Positions 1 to 17,840 of a stretch of 59,427 nt of DNA are shown here, piece by piece. The DNA comes from Perkinsus chesapeaki (Eukaryota > Perkinsozoa > Perkinsida > Perkinsidae). The notes under the pieces were generated by a model. That model was not told the DNA's origin, ran no database searches, and was given only the letters and a program-made list of their open reading frames with translations. Position numbers and translations under genes: made by a program. The stretch lies in NCBI GenBank assembly GCA_013115145.1, contig JAAPAO010000164.1, positions 1-59,427 on the forward strand, read 5' to 3'. Each line of letters begins with the position of its first letter. The first letter of the stretch is position 1.

Positions 1-120
1 AACTACCCATATAAACTATTTCCGCGTTTGTTGACGTTCGACCCGTTTTCTGTATACGTTCGACCCCGCGGCCTGAATCTTAACGTTATCACGAAATCGA
101 TTCCCCATCCGTGTTTCCAC

Positions 121-1657
121 ATGGTTGTCACGAGTTTGTTGTGGCCCCTATACGGTGTTTTTCACCTTAGTCGAGCCTGCGGTTATAACCAGCGGGTTTG
201 GGCGGTTTTCCCAGGTAAGGCGAGCGGCTCGTAATGAGATACATGTTGTAGCTACAACGGGGGCACTCAACAAGTTTCATTTTTGAAGCCATACAGTATC
301 TCGATTGGTGTGTTGTAGGAACCGATCAGGAGATGCCGGCAATAGTTACGGTAGTTTATACGGATACGCTAGAGGTTGTTTGGGAGCAGTCACGCTGGTA
401 AGTCGGCGGACAGTTGATGATTTCATTGAACGTTGCCTTACTGCATAATACCCGTCTACTCTGTGGCAGCGGTTATCGCAGGTACTGCCAAATAGAGGGT
501 AGCGATAAGGCGGCCTGTAGAGTTCGAAAGGAGGATGCTCGGAATGCATACGGTCCTTGCAAGGCATCGGATGGAGGCTCCAATTCCAGTGGAGGCATTA
601 ACAACACAGACAATACTGTCTCGCGTAGAGATGCTTGAGCTGGCGATTTGTAGGGAAAAGTAATTTCAGCGGTCACGGAGAGCGATGGACTACCGACAGC
701 AGCGGTTATAGCTATTATTGGAGGATCGTTACTTGTCTTTTTTGTAAAATGCCTCCTATCTGGCTTGCATCAGGGAATGGCATTCAGATAGCGATCTGTA
801 TGTGTATCCGAGGGGCATCGCAGTTCGTGACGCTAGAGTCGCCAAAGGGCTGGACTACGGGGCATGGACCACTGGTGAAAGCGCCGAGACTGGAAGTTGA
901 TAAGATGGGCATCACCATTACCAAGCCGTCAGATGTGAACGAATTTGCCAAGTCTACAGCTAAAGTAGTATTGATAATGATACCATCCGAAAGGCAGAAT
1001 ACCGTTCAGATCAGAGAAGATGATGAACCACCGCCGGAGAGCGCACCTCGGTTGCCACTAGCTGGAGAGAGTCGTACGGTAGTATCTCTAGGGGGACGAA
1101 GGATGTGATATTTTACTGTGGCAGGCGCGGCGATATTCGGAGACGCGGCGGAGCTCGTTGCTTTCGGGTGAGGTGCGTTTCGTACGTAGGTGTAAACGTG
1201 TCGTCTTTCAGTGGATGGGGCCCATGGTGCTGAGCTATACGATAAAAGTAATATTGGCAGCAGGAAGGTGCTAATGATAGCAGTTCAGGTCGGCGGAGGT
1301 CCAGTGGAAGCACTGTAGATCCAGAGCAACTGAGGGAGATCATTATTGCGTGGGCAAGAACATTACGCAATTTCTGGTAGTGCTCGATCTAGGCGCAGCG
1401 CCAGATCGAGCGTCGATGGTGGGAGTCTCAGAGACGAAAGATCAGTTATTAGTGGTAGTGCGGGTACTTTAAATCTTGGAGCAGGCGACATGTGCTCAGA
1501 CTCCCGGCGGTCATCTGTGGCGTCGTCTAGACGAGGCTCGCTGGCGTCCAATGCAGCATCACGGCGGCTTTCTCGGGTCCATCCGATCGCCATTGAGCGT
1601 TTTCCACCTCCGCAGAGACGACACTCGGATGGAGGGCTGACCGGTGACCCTTTATAG
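121..1657 (+). CDS. Tandem membrane protein, copy A: secreted Cys domain, one TM helix, RRxS-rich tail
   Basis: I do not recognise this family. Exons I can place: 121-214 (signal-like start, ending near QRVWAVFP), 319-397, 482-624, 670-743 (TM helix, core AAVIAIIGGSLLVFF) and 788 to about 1073-1108. Further tail exons lie within about 1270-1657. The ectodomain has a W-Y-C...C...ARNA...C pattern. The last exon encodes a basic Ser-rich tail with repeated RRxS motifs (RRRSS, SRRSSVAS, SRRGSLAS, SRRLSR, QRRHS), which look like sites for basophilic kinases such as PKA. It matches copy B downstream exon by exon, with identical lengths for exon 2 (79 nt) and exon 4 (74 nt) and the same intron phases. 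The layout predicts a type I plasma-membrane protein with a cytoplasmic tail. The joins between about 1075 and 1346 are unresolved, and the first exon may begin upstream of 121. Confidence 0.6.
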
Positions 1658-1757
1658 TACCAAGCATGCCTTTGTGCGTTCCTGTCTACTGTTATATTAT
1701 ATTGTGTTATAAGGGACTACTGTGGGGTACGTTCCAGTGTTAGCTGTTTACCTTATA

Positions 1758-3940
1758 ATGCGGAGGGCACTACTAGGGATGCTGTGTGGAGTCGGATATG
1801 CATGTCGCTTCAACGAACGAGTGTGGGCAGTATTTGAACGTAATAAAGGCAGTGCGGAGGAGGGGCGTGGCTGGGTGGAGGGGAGGGGGGCGAGGATTTG
1901 GCTATTTGATGTTCAAAGCTGCTTTCGTAGGGATACTTTGAGGGGTATTGTGTGATAGTTGTTTACCGATAAACAGTGCGGCATGGTGCTTATTACCAGT
2001 ATAGATTCACTTGTAATAGACATATCAGAGTCGTAGAAGTAATAAAGCTAGATAGATCGGTTAATGTATGCATTATATTCTAAGCAACTGCTGTGTACTT
2101 GTAGGCATACGTAATCATGGGCAAGAGTAGTCTGTAGTAGTAGTACTAATTATGAGTGTATGCCTCTCTGAGCTGCTTATGGACATTGAGAACCTCCATT
2201 TGCTATCAGGTACGGGCCAGCTGATGTCAGCTATAGTGCTGGAGGTTAATGATGATACCCTTGAGGTTGTGTGGGAAGAGGCCAGATGGTACTATGTGGA
2301 TGCAGTACATCCACTCCCTTTTATGCGTTACATGTGCTCCACCAAACGCCGTAATTTTTCAATGCAATTTGAACTTCTTGCCACTCACAGCCAATCGTGA
2401 AGGTTTTGTCGTACGGAACCTCACACGGCCCTCATGGGCCAAAAACTACTTGTCGGATATGACTACCTGGTGCACTATACTTGTTCTTGCTTTTATCCAT
2501 CGGGTCTTTGCGAGCAAATAGGCGTCAAAATAAATGTAGAGCAGCAGCAGCAGGCCGGACTCGGTCTGGATCGGCTAGCTGTATGTGACCTCATCTCCAG
2601 GTACTGCAACATCCAAGGCAATGACAAGTCCGAATGTATAGTACCCAAAACAGCAGCTCGTAATGCTCAAGGGCAGCTTTGTCGGCAGCCCTCGACTGGC
2701 ACGGGTGCAGGAGGCGATCCTTTCACTGGCGGCAGCGGAGGAGGCTCGGGTAGGACTCGTACGGTAGCTAGGTGATCCAGGCACTTGCAGGCTCTGTGGA
2801 CGGTAGGGGCATCCCAACGGCTGTTGTCATTGTCATTGTAGTAGCGTCGGTGGTGATATTGTGTGTAAGGGGAATGCTGCTGCTGTGGGGGGCTTGGGGG
2901 CTCGGAGGGTCGTTGTTAGGGAGGCGTCTACTACGGTATACGGCGTAGTGCTAGATCACTGGACTTGAGCTCACCTAAGAACGATGAGAGTCGGAAGTTG
3001 GGTCGAGGCTTCACCGATACTATCTCCCGAATGCTTGAAGATGATGAGAAGACGCGGAAGGTTAGACCTGTTAAGGATATCGAGGACCTGGTTCCGGAGA
3101 TCGCATCAAGCATATCGATTTCAGTTAAAAAGGCTGAAGTAAGATTGATTGGCAAATATCGGACTTGCTAGTGTTTGGTGGTTCGTTCACTGTGAACTAT
3201 CTATTTACCTCGGTGGCGTTAGGGTGTTACTTCATCCCGCTTGCGGCGCCTTCTCTTTCTTGTTTGCACGATAGAGTCCAGAGTGCCACTTTTCTCCATC
3301 TGCTCAGGCCAATAGTAATCAATCTGCCGAGGCTAGCCAATACGACATGAGTACACTGTGTAGTTCAACTTAACTTGCTCGCCACTGCATTTGCTAGGTC
3401 GTAAGTCGAGCGTGGCGATCAGCGAGGATGGTATACAACAAATTCGGGCAGCGGCGGCGTAAGTGCATAGCCCTTGAGGCATCCATGTTCACTCAGGGCA
3501 ATGAACCAAGCAGCAGCTGAGCAGTCGGCGGGTAGTTATAGAAGTGCTAACTCGTCTGCGGCAGGTAATATGTCGAGCAAAAATGCGGCATGCCGGGTTC
3601 GATCCCGGTATCGACTGCTTACGAGAGCTGTGCGCACGCCCACTGGACCGCCTGAGTCCCTTCAGGTTCACGGCGTGGGTCTGTAGTACAATCACGAAGA
3701 CCTTCTGTCTCCTCCAATTCCGCACCCCCAAGACGGCTGTCGGTTGCCTCGGACAACTTCCGTTTGCCCGGAGAGCCCCACGCCCAGCCGATGTTCTCCT
3801 CGTCTCCACCTTCACGACGATCGTCTTTGCTCGATCCTCGCTACGGCGTCTCTTCCCGCCGGGCCTCGGCGGCATCCGAGTCTCGCCGATCGTCTTTGGC
3901 GTCGAAAGGCAGTGGTCAACGCAGAGGTACTCACATGTGA
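1758..3940 (+). CDS. Tandem membrane protein, copy B: paralog of copy A
   Basis: This is a paralog of the preceding gene in the same orientation; I do not recognise the family. Placed exons: 1758-1839 (signal-like MRRALLGMLCGVGYACRF, ending near ERVWAVFE), 2210-2288 (DDTLEVVWEEARW), 2601-2749 (Cys-rich ectodomain followed by a Gly/Ser linker), 2791-2864 (TM helix, core AVVIVIVVASVVILC) and 2920-3138 (charged juxtamembrane segment). Short tail exons follow near 3313-3354 and 3398-3462, and the last exon stops at 3938-3940. The tail carries RKSSVA, PRRLSVAS, SRRSSLLD, SRRASAAS and SRRSSLAS, the same RRxS theme as copy A although the linking sequence has diverged. The intron after the linker starts GTAGGA, the local consensus. 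A membrane receptor or adhesion role is only an inference from the architecture. Confidence 0.62.
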
Positions 3941-4163
3941 AAATAGTTAATTTATTACCGCTTACGGCGGAACTTACAGTGATCATTTGGATGATGTTGT
4001 TATGTGCCGAGTGTTGGGTTATACAGCCTTCCAATGTGGGTGGTTAGGGAAATGAGAGGGTATTCGCAGCGGCGATTTAGCGTAGTGGTAAAACGCCAGC
4101 TGAAGAACCACTTGATCTAGGGATCGATTCCTCGCAGGGTTATTTAATCCAATCCTTTTCCTT

Positions 4164-10140
<5,977 letters not shown>

Positions 10141-10376
10141 CCGAATGGCTACTCTGTGCGTTGGCATCGGCGAGGTGCCTTTGTACAAAAGTTCTAACAA
10201 CATCCACAAGACGTTAGATCGTTAGATCATAGAATTGTGTTGCGTTGGAGACTCAAACTTCGAGTTATTTGCCCATTGCACTCGATTGCATTCTACGTCG
10301 CTTCACTTGCTCGTTCCTCAAATTGTGCTTCAGTCTTTACCTGCCTGCTGTTCACTGGCGGACCACAAAATTCAAT

Positions 10377-11309
10377 ATGCAACGAAGACGTAGCGGACAG
10401 AGTCCAATGGCTTCCGAATCACCCGGCGAGCCTCGGCTGACGTGGAATGAACCTCATCCCGTCCGCGTGATCTCCATGCGTCTCCTACTTATTCTTTTTG
10501 TAAGATAATAATCTTATCATAAGATATAGCTTCTCAGACTACTGCGAACGTGTTTTGAATTAGGCCGTTTTTCCAATTGGAGGTGTTATAATAGCCTATT
10601 ACTGTGCCATTATCAGACACCAGGTACTTTGCACTTTCGAACCGAATAGCTAAAGTTACTACATCAGGTCGCCTACCCGTACCTTTACATTTCAACTGTA
10701 ATCCAGTGGGATCCCTCCAGAATTTATGGAGCATTTGGCATGACCATGGTAAGAACTTTTCAAACAGTGTTGATTCAGAATCGACAATTCCGTCAATTTC
10801 AGGCGGCCGTCCTTTTCTTGTTTTTCTCGTACGCTAGACTAGCCTTCGTCGAATACCGGGTGCAGCCGACTGATACTTGGACTCATCGGGTGCAAGCCTT
10901 GACTAAGATCGCCTCCTGGGCTACCGTCTTTGGGATGGTTGGCGTGGCGTGCATTCCTTTTTATCGCATGCCCGTTACGCATTTGGTTTTCGCTGGAACA
11001 TTCTTCGTTGCAGCAATTATCGTCGCTTTATGTGCACTCTACGTTGATTATAGGGTATCCGGTCATTTTTCGTGCATGATACGTTTCCGAGCTGTCCTGG
11101 TATTTTGTGCGCTCGTATTTTCTATTATACTAGGGTTGGTCGTGATGTTCTGGCCATTTGTGGGGTCTGTCATGGAGATATTGGCAGTGCTCTGCTGTTT
11201 TCTATTCGTTGCGACGTACGCGATCGACATGCGGGATTACGATGTCGTTGTCAATGTACGTCGCCGAGGTGACCCGAGTTATTGTCCAGTGGAACTTGAT
11301 GGCTTATAA
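10377..11309 (+). CDS. Frag1/DRAM/Sfk1-family multi-pass membrane protein
   Basis: Three exons join in frame: 10377-10499, 10564-10623 and 10668-11309, giving 274 residues. The protein has a short basic cytosolic start, a first membrane helix across the exon 1/2 junction (LLLILF then AVFPIGGVIIAYYCAII), a luminal loop containing PYLYISTVIQWDPSR, and then about four or five further helices (for example WATVFGMVGVACIPFY, LVFAGTFFVAAIIVALCALY, VLVFCALVFSIILGLVVMF and VMEILAVLCCFLFVATYAI). Helix number, the position of the loop and the total length fit the Frag1/DRAM/Sfk1 superfamily (PGAP2-like GPI remodelling, autophagy modulators, plasma-membrane lipid regulators). I cannot say which subfamily. 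It begins about 240 bases after PRP22, on the same strand. Confidence 0.7.
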
Positions 11310-13176
11310 AATACTCGTGCTTACTTCGCACGGCTGTACCATTCTTGATCCACCACCTTGAATATCATCGCTTATGTTGTGTTACGCAAGTGGTTGTACG
11401 ATATTATAAAACCCCAGCAAACTAATAGGACATTCCTTACAAGACAGATGGCCAATAGTTGGTCACCAACTGCATCGTTTAACGGTCATGTTTCCGACTA
11501 ACACGCTCTTATATCCGGCTGTCTCATGCATCTCAAATATCCGTTATACACCATCTCCAAATATACACGCGCGAAAATAACAGACCGGAAATTCTGTCAT
11601 AAGACTCTTTCGGTCCGGAATTGACATATCCGATTTACGCATCACTTATCTGGGTGACACAAGATTGAACTTTTTTAAAAAGGCTTACAGGGGGTTGTAC
11701 AGTTCACTCCGTGACTGCATACAGCCGCGGCTCGCATTGCAAGAGACTGAAGCTAAATAAAAAGGGGAATAGCCCACGCTCGGACCGACCCTTGACACTA
11801 ACAACAATCTGAATTCTGCGAAAGTGCGATTTAAATTTGGGTTGGTTCTTAAAAATCTGGTCACTTTTCGGCTCGCAGATTGGCATAGGGAACGCGCCTA
11901 AATGACCAATGAAGTTTCCAATGGCCCTCTGAGGCTCTGAGAATTATATGGGTGATCAATGAGATAATCATTGAGAGCGGCTTCCATCGGAAATTTTCCG
12001 GAACTGATATGGTTCGCGGCGCAAACTTGGCGGCGCCAAGTTGGCGTCAACATCCGATCACCGGATTCCGGTGGCCCACCTTGATTGCCGTCTTCCGCCA
12101 GAAGACGGGGCTCACAGTGAGCCGCTCACAGTCACTCTCAGTGACCCACTCAGTGCGAAAAAATCCTTATCAAATCCATCAAAGAGACCCCAGAAAGGAA
12201 GAGGTTTCTTTCGAAACTTTCGAAAGGAACCTCTTCCTATTGCCAACCGTGCTTTTATGTGAAAATTAAATGGAAAATAGGATGTGGTGATGTACTTTGG
12301 ATATCGGAGGCTGCACAACGCCGACCGTTCGTGAATAATACATGCAATGTCATCGTAAAGTTTAGTCTCAGAGGCCTTATCCGATGATATCGTGAGCAAA
12401 AACTGGCCACCATTTTTCATTAGAGGGTCTTCATCCCTGTGTTGAGAACTACAACGCACCTGTATTGGCCGACGATCCTCCTGACTAGGCTGTAGTAGGC
12501 TACAACGGAACTCACCGCGCCTACAGTAGATATACAATAATGGATAGTCCACTGCTGAGAATCCGACATCAGGCTCGGCAGCAGTCTCCTACGGGGGTTG
12601 GGTTAGACGGCGAGACTGTTGAGCCGCGTTAAGGCGTATCGCGAAGCGACTTCAGAGAGAGGGAGAGCCGAGGAAGCTTGTGTTGCGGAGTAGGCGCTTG
12701 TGATAATTAGAGAGGCTTGAGATACGAGCAAAGGCTTGTGATAAGAGGGAGTGCTTGCGATTAGGGTATTATCATAATATTATTATGCAATCCTCGAGGC
12801 GAAGCGACTCCCAGAGAGACGCGACGGGACTCCGCTTGCATTATACTAACGTAATATTAGTAACATTTTCCCATACAGCTTATCTTGGATGTCAGTGACT
12901 TCTATTCATAGATGGCCCGCAACCCTCTGACTCAGAGGCTCTGAGGCTTACGCGATCAGTGATTCACAAACCGCAAACTGCAAAGTTTGGTTACTCCTAT
13001 AAAGATACTAAAACGTTATCCAAGACGCCTGGAGCCATGTTCGTAGAACGAGTGTATCTTGCTACGAGTGGCGTCGACGTCGAGACGAGACGTAAATGTA
13101 TTCTGTACAATATAGCGGCTCTCCGTGGTAAGTCTCGTATCGGAATAACTGGTACACTCTCTCAGTACAAATTGTT
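11310..13176. other. Gene-poor spacer with simple repeats
   Basis: No convincing exon series on either strand in about 1.9 kb. It holds an imperfect 19-base inverted repeat at 12196-12214 / 12220-12238, two copies of a GCGAAGCGACT-type motif (about 12640 and 12790), several GGCTTGTGATAA-like words between 12690 and 12750, and an AT-rich patch near 12770. Two CTCTGAGGCT-containing stretches at about 11930 and 12920 could be the ends of a small repeat. An upstream exon for the following peptidase may lie near 13037-13120. Confidence 0.5.
12196..12238. repeat. Short inverted repeat (19-base arms, 1 mismatch)
   Basis: AGGAAGAGGTTTCTTTCGA and its near-perfect reverse complement are separated by five bases, giving a compact hairpin in the spacer between the Frag1-like gene and the aspartic peptidase. 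Confidence 0.7.
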
Positions 13177-14394
13177 ATGTTTCTAGCATGCAGACGAAGC
13201 CTTTGCTTACTGTGGTTTTTATATGAAGATACTTTCAGTGGGAAACTCTTGAGGCTTCCAATTTCAATGAGGACCGTTGAATGGCACGGTATCCATACAG
13301 AAGCATTGATTTCACAACTTAAAGTGGATGGCCACAGCTTGAGAGTTGCGGTGGATACTGGAGTATATGAGACTTTTTTCTTCTCAAATCGGTCGCTCAT
13401 CGACGGCGAGCCGTGCGACGGGCTGTTTTATGGTTGCTATCAGTGCGAACCAAAATATTGTGACGAGTCGAAAGAGATTGCCTTCTGCGATGGTTGCAGT
13501 GCTTATGTAACTGGCCATAGCGGTACTTTAGAACTAGGGGGAGTCAGAGTACCAGGAGCTAATTTTGGCCTAGTTGTCAACTTCACGAGCGCTGAAGTGC
13601 TCCCTCAAGCATCACTAGGCCTGGCATTTAAACCTGAGGGTGACGACGAGAATGGCGATTGGATGCCCTTATTAAGTCAGCTTGTGGACAAGGGGATTCT
13701 AGATGAAAAAGAGTTCTCGATATACTTCGACCCTGATAACATTAATGAAGGGGAGCTGATCCTTGGTGGACAAGATACCACAAAATATCACAAGCCAATG
13801 CAACAAGTTCCTCTCACAGTTGGAGAAGATTCGTGGACAGTTGACCTCAAGAGTATCAAGGTTGGAGGAAAGCCTGTCCATACTATATCTAATTCTCATT
13901 CGATTATGATAGATAGTGGTGCTGACGGTTTATACGCTCCGCCTGAGCTGATTAGACCAGTACTGGCAGCTATCGAGTCGAACCTTTTGGCCAGAGGTCG
14001 GAATATTGAATACGCGAGTCACCCCTGGAGCTTACATAGTCTGCAAAGCTGTGATGATCGGTTGTATCTTCCGCCTATTCAACTCGCGCTCCAAGGGGAA
14101 TCAGATGCTGAGGTAATCGTGGAAATACCGGAGGAACTCTACGTCTCGAAGTCATCCGAAAATGGGGAGTGCTACCTCTTGATTAAAGATGTCCCCGAAG
14201 GATGTGGAATCGGTGTCAACCTTCTACGTCCGTACCACCTTCAGTATCAAGAAGAACATCGTCGAATCGGAATCGCCCTAGCGAAAAGAAGGCCAAGGAC
14301 ATACTCGGGTTCCAGGATGCAACGCTTCAGAAGATTCAAACGTTCGTTGCTGGGTGCATGTAGTAGCTGTGTATCTAGTCAATCGGCCGGATAG
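13177..14394 (+). CDS. Pepsin-like (family A1) aspartic peptidase with non-canonical first active-site motif
   Basis: The open frame gives up to 405 residues with both lobes of a pepsin-type peptidase. The N-lobe active-site motif is VDTGVYETFFF (about residue 60; DTGV where most pepsins have DTGS or DTGT). The C-lobe motif is IDSGADGLY (about residue 245). LPQASLGLAF, FSIYFDPDN and GELILGGQD are typical A1 segments. A Cys-rich insert (DGLFYGCYQCEPKYC and CDGCSAY) follows the first motif. The C-terminus is strongly basic (RRPRTYSGSRMQRFRRFKR) and Cys-containing, which is unusual. The 13177 start gives only a weak hydrophobic leader, so the signal peptide may sit on an upstream exon near 13037 joined across a GTAAGT intron. 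A secreted or vacuolar peptidase is likely. Confidence 0.85.
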   Translation: MFLACRRSLCLLWFLYEDTFSGKLLRLPISMRTVEWHGIHTEALISQLKVDGHSLRVAVDTGVYETFFFSNRSLIDGEPCDGLFYGCYQCEPKYCDESKEIAFCDGCSAYVTGHSGTLELGGVRVPGANFGLVVNFTSAEVLPQASLGLAFKPEGDDENGDWMPLLSQLVDKGILDEKEFSIYFDPDNINEGELILGGQDTTKYHKPMQQVPLTVGEDSWTVDLKSIKVGGKPVHTISNSHSIMIDSGADGLYAPPELIRPVLAAIESNLLARGRNIEYASHPWSLHSLQSCDDRLYLPPIQLALQGESDAEVIVEIPEELYVSKSSENGECYLLIKDVPEGCGIGVNLLRPYHLQYQEEHRRIGIALAKRRPRTYSGSRMQRFRRFKRSLLGACSSCVSSQSAG

Positions 14395-16300
14395 ACTTCG
14401 GCTTTTATTGACCCTACAAGTGTGACCAGTAGTGTAAGATGTGTAAATATAAGCTATTATTCCACATGTATATGATAATATCGGGTTGAGTAGTGATCAC
14501 ATAGGTATGGATAGAAGTCCTTCGAGGTATCCAAGGAGGGAGCTCCTAGCTGCTAGCACCTACCAAGTATGTCACATACTGTATGTAGAGGCTATTCTAG
14601 CGCCAGCCATCGGCCAAGTCGTCTCGAGGTCCGAGGGGGAGGCGTTGTATATCGTTAGTCTAGGGAGGACCCTGACGCGCAGTTACTAATCATACCAGTG
14701 CATTCATTGTGCTGTCAACATGAGCTTAGGCTGCTCCATTTGAGCATGCTCCTAGTGGCATCCGCCTGCCGGTTAGCTCCGCGTCAAGGCAGAGCAAGGA
14801 GAGTCTTGGGCAGGAAACATGTAGTACCCACATTTTAAAAATGTGGGTACCACATCCTTACCCCTCCTTACCCCAAAAAGGTAAGGAAAAACTTGGTCCG
14901 AGGAGAGTCTATGGGCTTGCAAATGTGGTAGGGGATTTTCCGAAACGCGCTATTTTATCATTGCTTGGTATGCAGTGTGAACCGACGGTGACGTACCGCA
15001 CATATCAATATTTGGGTTTGGTTCGACCGTGGAGTTCGTTCAGCTATCAGGAGTGTGAACGGCGCCCAGCTCATTGCGCTCCAACTGCTATAAACTGATC
15101 CTCTCTCCGAGTTCATACATGGGACAGCGTGATACTGACACTAGGGAACCCTGAAGAATAGCCTAGACTAATGAGCCATGTTCTTCAGCTAATGAGCTTA
15201 TTTGTTTCGCATCATTTTCTAAAGATTAACCTTGTTTACTGTTTGGAGGAAACGGGTCCGAATATTGACAACACAACCATCAAGCACATAGTAAGGCTCG
15301 ACCTGAGTGGTATAGACGAGAGGGACTGGCGGGTATGCGCAGGTGGGGGAAGCCCATTGGTAGTTGTATTTGCCTTTGGCTTCGATAGCGGTGACTAGCA
15401 GACTTAGTAAAAACAATGTCCTACCAACATTCCCTTTTCGCACTTCGCCGATTTGGGGCAATCCTGACAAAACACATGCTGGTCGAGCTCATCATGGGGT
15501 TCCTACTCTGTTACTACCGCACCTGAGCAGGCACTTCTCGCTCTCACATGAGGCAGTCCCAACTGGAGATATCGGGCAGCGGCGGCTTTCATAATGACAT
15601 TCTTGAGTACAGAATATGTTCTTCAATTCAGTAGGAGAGCCGTACTGACGGCAAGACTGATTGCCAATCTCACAGAACATCGACTACCGTGTTGTATTCT
15701 AGGATCAAACCATCGTCACATTTGCATCCGCCTATCGTCTGCGAAGTTGTGTTATAGAAGCATTCTCCGACAGGCTTCCCATAGAGTTTACCTGGACTGA
15801 AGTCCAGAGGATCATGTGGAACCAGAACCTCGGGCCTGAGATTCAATAAAGGACCGAAAATTCATCAACTAGGCTGCTAGGATCTAGGAGTAGTAAGGAT
15901 ACTAACCCTAAGTATTCAAGTCGGGCTGGTAAGAACATATACACGACGCAAGAGTATTCAAGTTCAACCCCTCACCTTACGCGTCGGCATCGCAAGCTTT
16001 TTTGCGGAAACAACTGCAGGCAGAGGCGGGCGAGCAGAGAAGTAGGCCGATGATTGTATATACGACGAGCATTTTTGTTGTTGGGTCAACTCAACTTATA
16101 GCAAGTTTTGGTTTATGCAGCTATTAGTGTTCATTGCTGCGTGACGCAGTTTGTGACCGCAATGCTGTCACCCCGGAGATGCGTGAGATGTTGTAAAATA
16201 TACGTGGGATATTCTCCTGCATTTCCACGAGTAGTATCTTCCTGCCCATGGATACCTTCTCAAGTCAGAGTTTGCAGAGTCAAGTTTGGTCTTGCGCCGT
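14395..16300. other. Spacer without a resolved gene
   Basis: I see no exon chain I can defend. A minus-strand stretch at about 15270-15450 encodes a signal-like hydrophobic run (GRTLFLLSLLVTAIEAKG) followed by a Pro/Tyr/Cys-containing segment, so a small secreted-protein gene on the minus strand is possible, but no ATG-led exon could be placed. A perfect 27-base palindrome lies at 14824-14850. Confidence 0.35.
14824..14850. repeat. Perfect palindrome, 13-base arms
   Basis: GTACCCACATTTT, one base, then the exact reverse complement. It could form a tight hairpin or a cruciform and lies about 430 bases downstream of the aspartic peptidase stop. Confidence 0.85.
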
Positions 16301-17329
16301 CCTGACGGAGTCGAAACAGTTTTTCCAGTGTTTTTTTCACCCTCAGCATTTGTTTCTGTTATCTGTACTTCGTGCGAAGTAGGCATTCTTCTCGGTCACG
16401 CCATGTGATCACGTCACGCGCTGTGGTTTACTCTCTCATGACTCTTTAGTGAAGAGTTTCCCCATCTCCTTCTCCCTTGCTGGGTTGGTTAATTGCCACA
16501 GCCCGAGCCAACACTATGCTCCAGCCTATGCGTTCCTGGGCTTGACACGTAGACTTGTAGATGACGATGGGTGTCTCAGCTCAGTATTGGTCGAGCTTGT
16601 ATACAGACTCTGTTTGACAGAGGAGTTATACCTATAGAAAAGATCTCCGTATGCGGTTTCTCTTGGCTCAAAGTTTATTCTTCCCAGTGATAACTCGAGG
16701 GCATCTGGGACTTTGCAGTTATCCACTAGGAAATGTCGAACACACAGAACGGATAATGTCGGAGCGCCTCTGCAGCAGTAGCACGGGCGCGCGTGTGCAC
16801 TAGCCCTTCGGTATGCCCACGTGTCGAGCGTGCGCCATCAACCCGATTCCAAGATTAGACTGTAGGTATGGGTCTGTGCGATATCGATACTGTCGAATCG
16901 TCACCACTAATCGTGATCAGCCGTGCTCTTTCAACCGAAATTCGGAGTAGGCTAACTCGGGTGGTTAACTCAACAGCATGATGAGCAGAAGAATATCGCC
17001 TCTGACATGCACACTCACTAATAATGAATTGCTGCTGCATTTAATCGATATGTTCACTTCAGGCTGCCACCTTTGTTGTGTCAAGCAAAAGCTTCTCACC
17101 GTAGCCACACACCGTTCCCGCTCTTCGACGCGGAACCTGGGAAAAAATTTCATATCGGATCCGCAGTTGCATGCTCGTAGATTCGTGACGGGAATAGCTG
17201 ATTTCTGGCGCATTCGATTGGATTAGGGAACCGCGACTATACCTCTGAGAGTACTATCACAGGAGATGGCGGTCGTCACTGGTGTTATCTTGCCCACTAA
17301 AAGCGTTTAGTCACCCTTGCCCGAGTTAC

Positions 17330-17840
17330 CATGATCCTGATGGAGCCGAACCGCTCAAACCTTCTCATATCAATCTTGAGCCTCGTTGACAAGTCGAAGC
17401 CGATCGGAACTCGCACAGAGTTAGAGTCTATAGGTGATTCAATGTGGAGGATTTGCGCACCAAGATCGGCCGTGACCTAAAAACAGCAAAGGCAGCGGCT
17501 CGGCGATGCCATCACAGTTAAGGTCACCTTGCTAATGTGCTGGTCGGCGGCTTTCGGGCCCCTTACGTCAATGACATAAGCGTCACCTTGAAGAGATGTC
17601 TCGATTTTAATGAAAGAGCCTCGGGAAGGTTTTACCGGGATGGAAGACTGCAAGGAAATCACAAACTATCATACAAAAGAGAGACCGTCCGCTCAACTCA
17701 CCGCAGTGGCATTCCTCTTGAAGGGATCAGATAGTTTGCTATCCCCAATTAACTTGGAGACATCGCTTGACGTTGCATCAGTGCTAGTCCCACTGGGATT
17801 GAATTTATATGATGGGGTACCTACATAAAGCAATGCAGCG
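17330..17840 (-). CDS. Unrecognised multi-exon gene (partial)
   Basis: Three minus-strand segments have coherent frames and GT-AG borders. Exon a runs from about 17840 (TPSYKFNPSGTSTDATSSD...) to the GTGAGT site near 17700. Exon b (about 17650-17520) encodes SSIPVKPSRGSFIKIE and VIDVRGPKAADQHISK. Exon c (about 17480-17331) encodes GAQILHIESPIDSN and GFDLSTRLKIDMRRFE. A hydrophobic run just upstream (HFFCWSIAALLYV) could be a signal peptide. More exons probably continue down to about 16300, where short minus-strand frames are present, but I could not join them. I do not recognise the product. The polarity matches the long minus-strand gene run that follows. Confidence 0.35.

Noticed and set aside
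3596-3622. T-arm-like CCGGG-TTCGAT-CCCGG
   Set aside because: The loop has six bases instead of seven and there is no A box or acceptor stem. It lies within the tail region of the copy B gene.
3544-4047. Long overlapping open frames on both strands (167 and 181 residues)
   Set aside because: The third frame gives the RRxS tail that matches copy A. The long frames are by-products of GC-rich Ser/Arg codons.
4078-4140. tRNA-like sequence with a good A box (TAGCGTAGTGG) and near B box (GGATCGATTCC) just upstream of PRP22
   Set aside because: The D stem pairs but the acceptor, anticodon and T stems do not. At best it is a decayed tRNA or SINE fragment.
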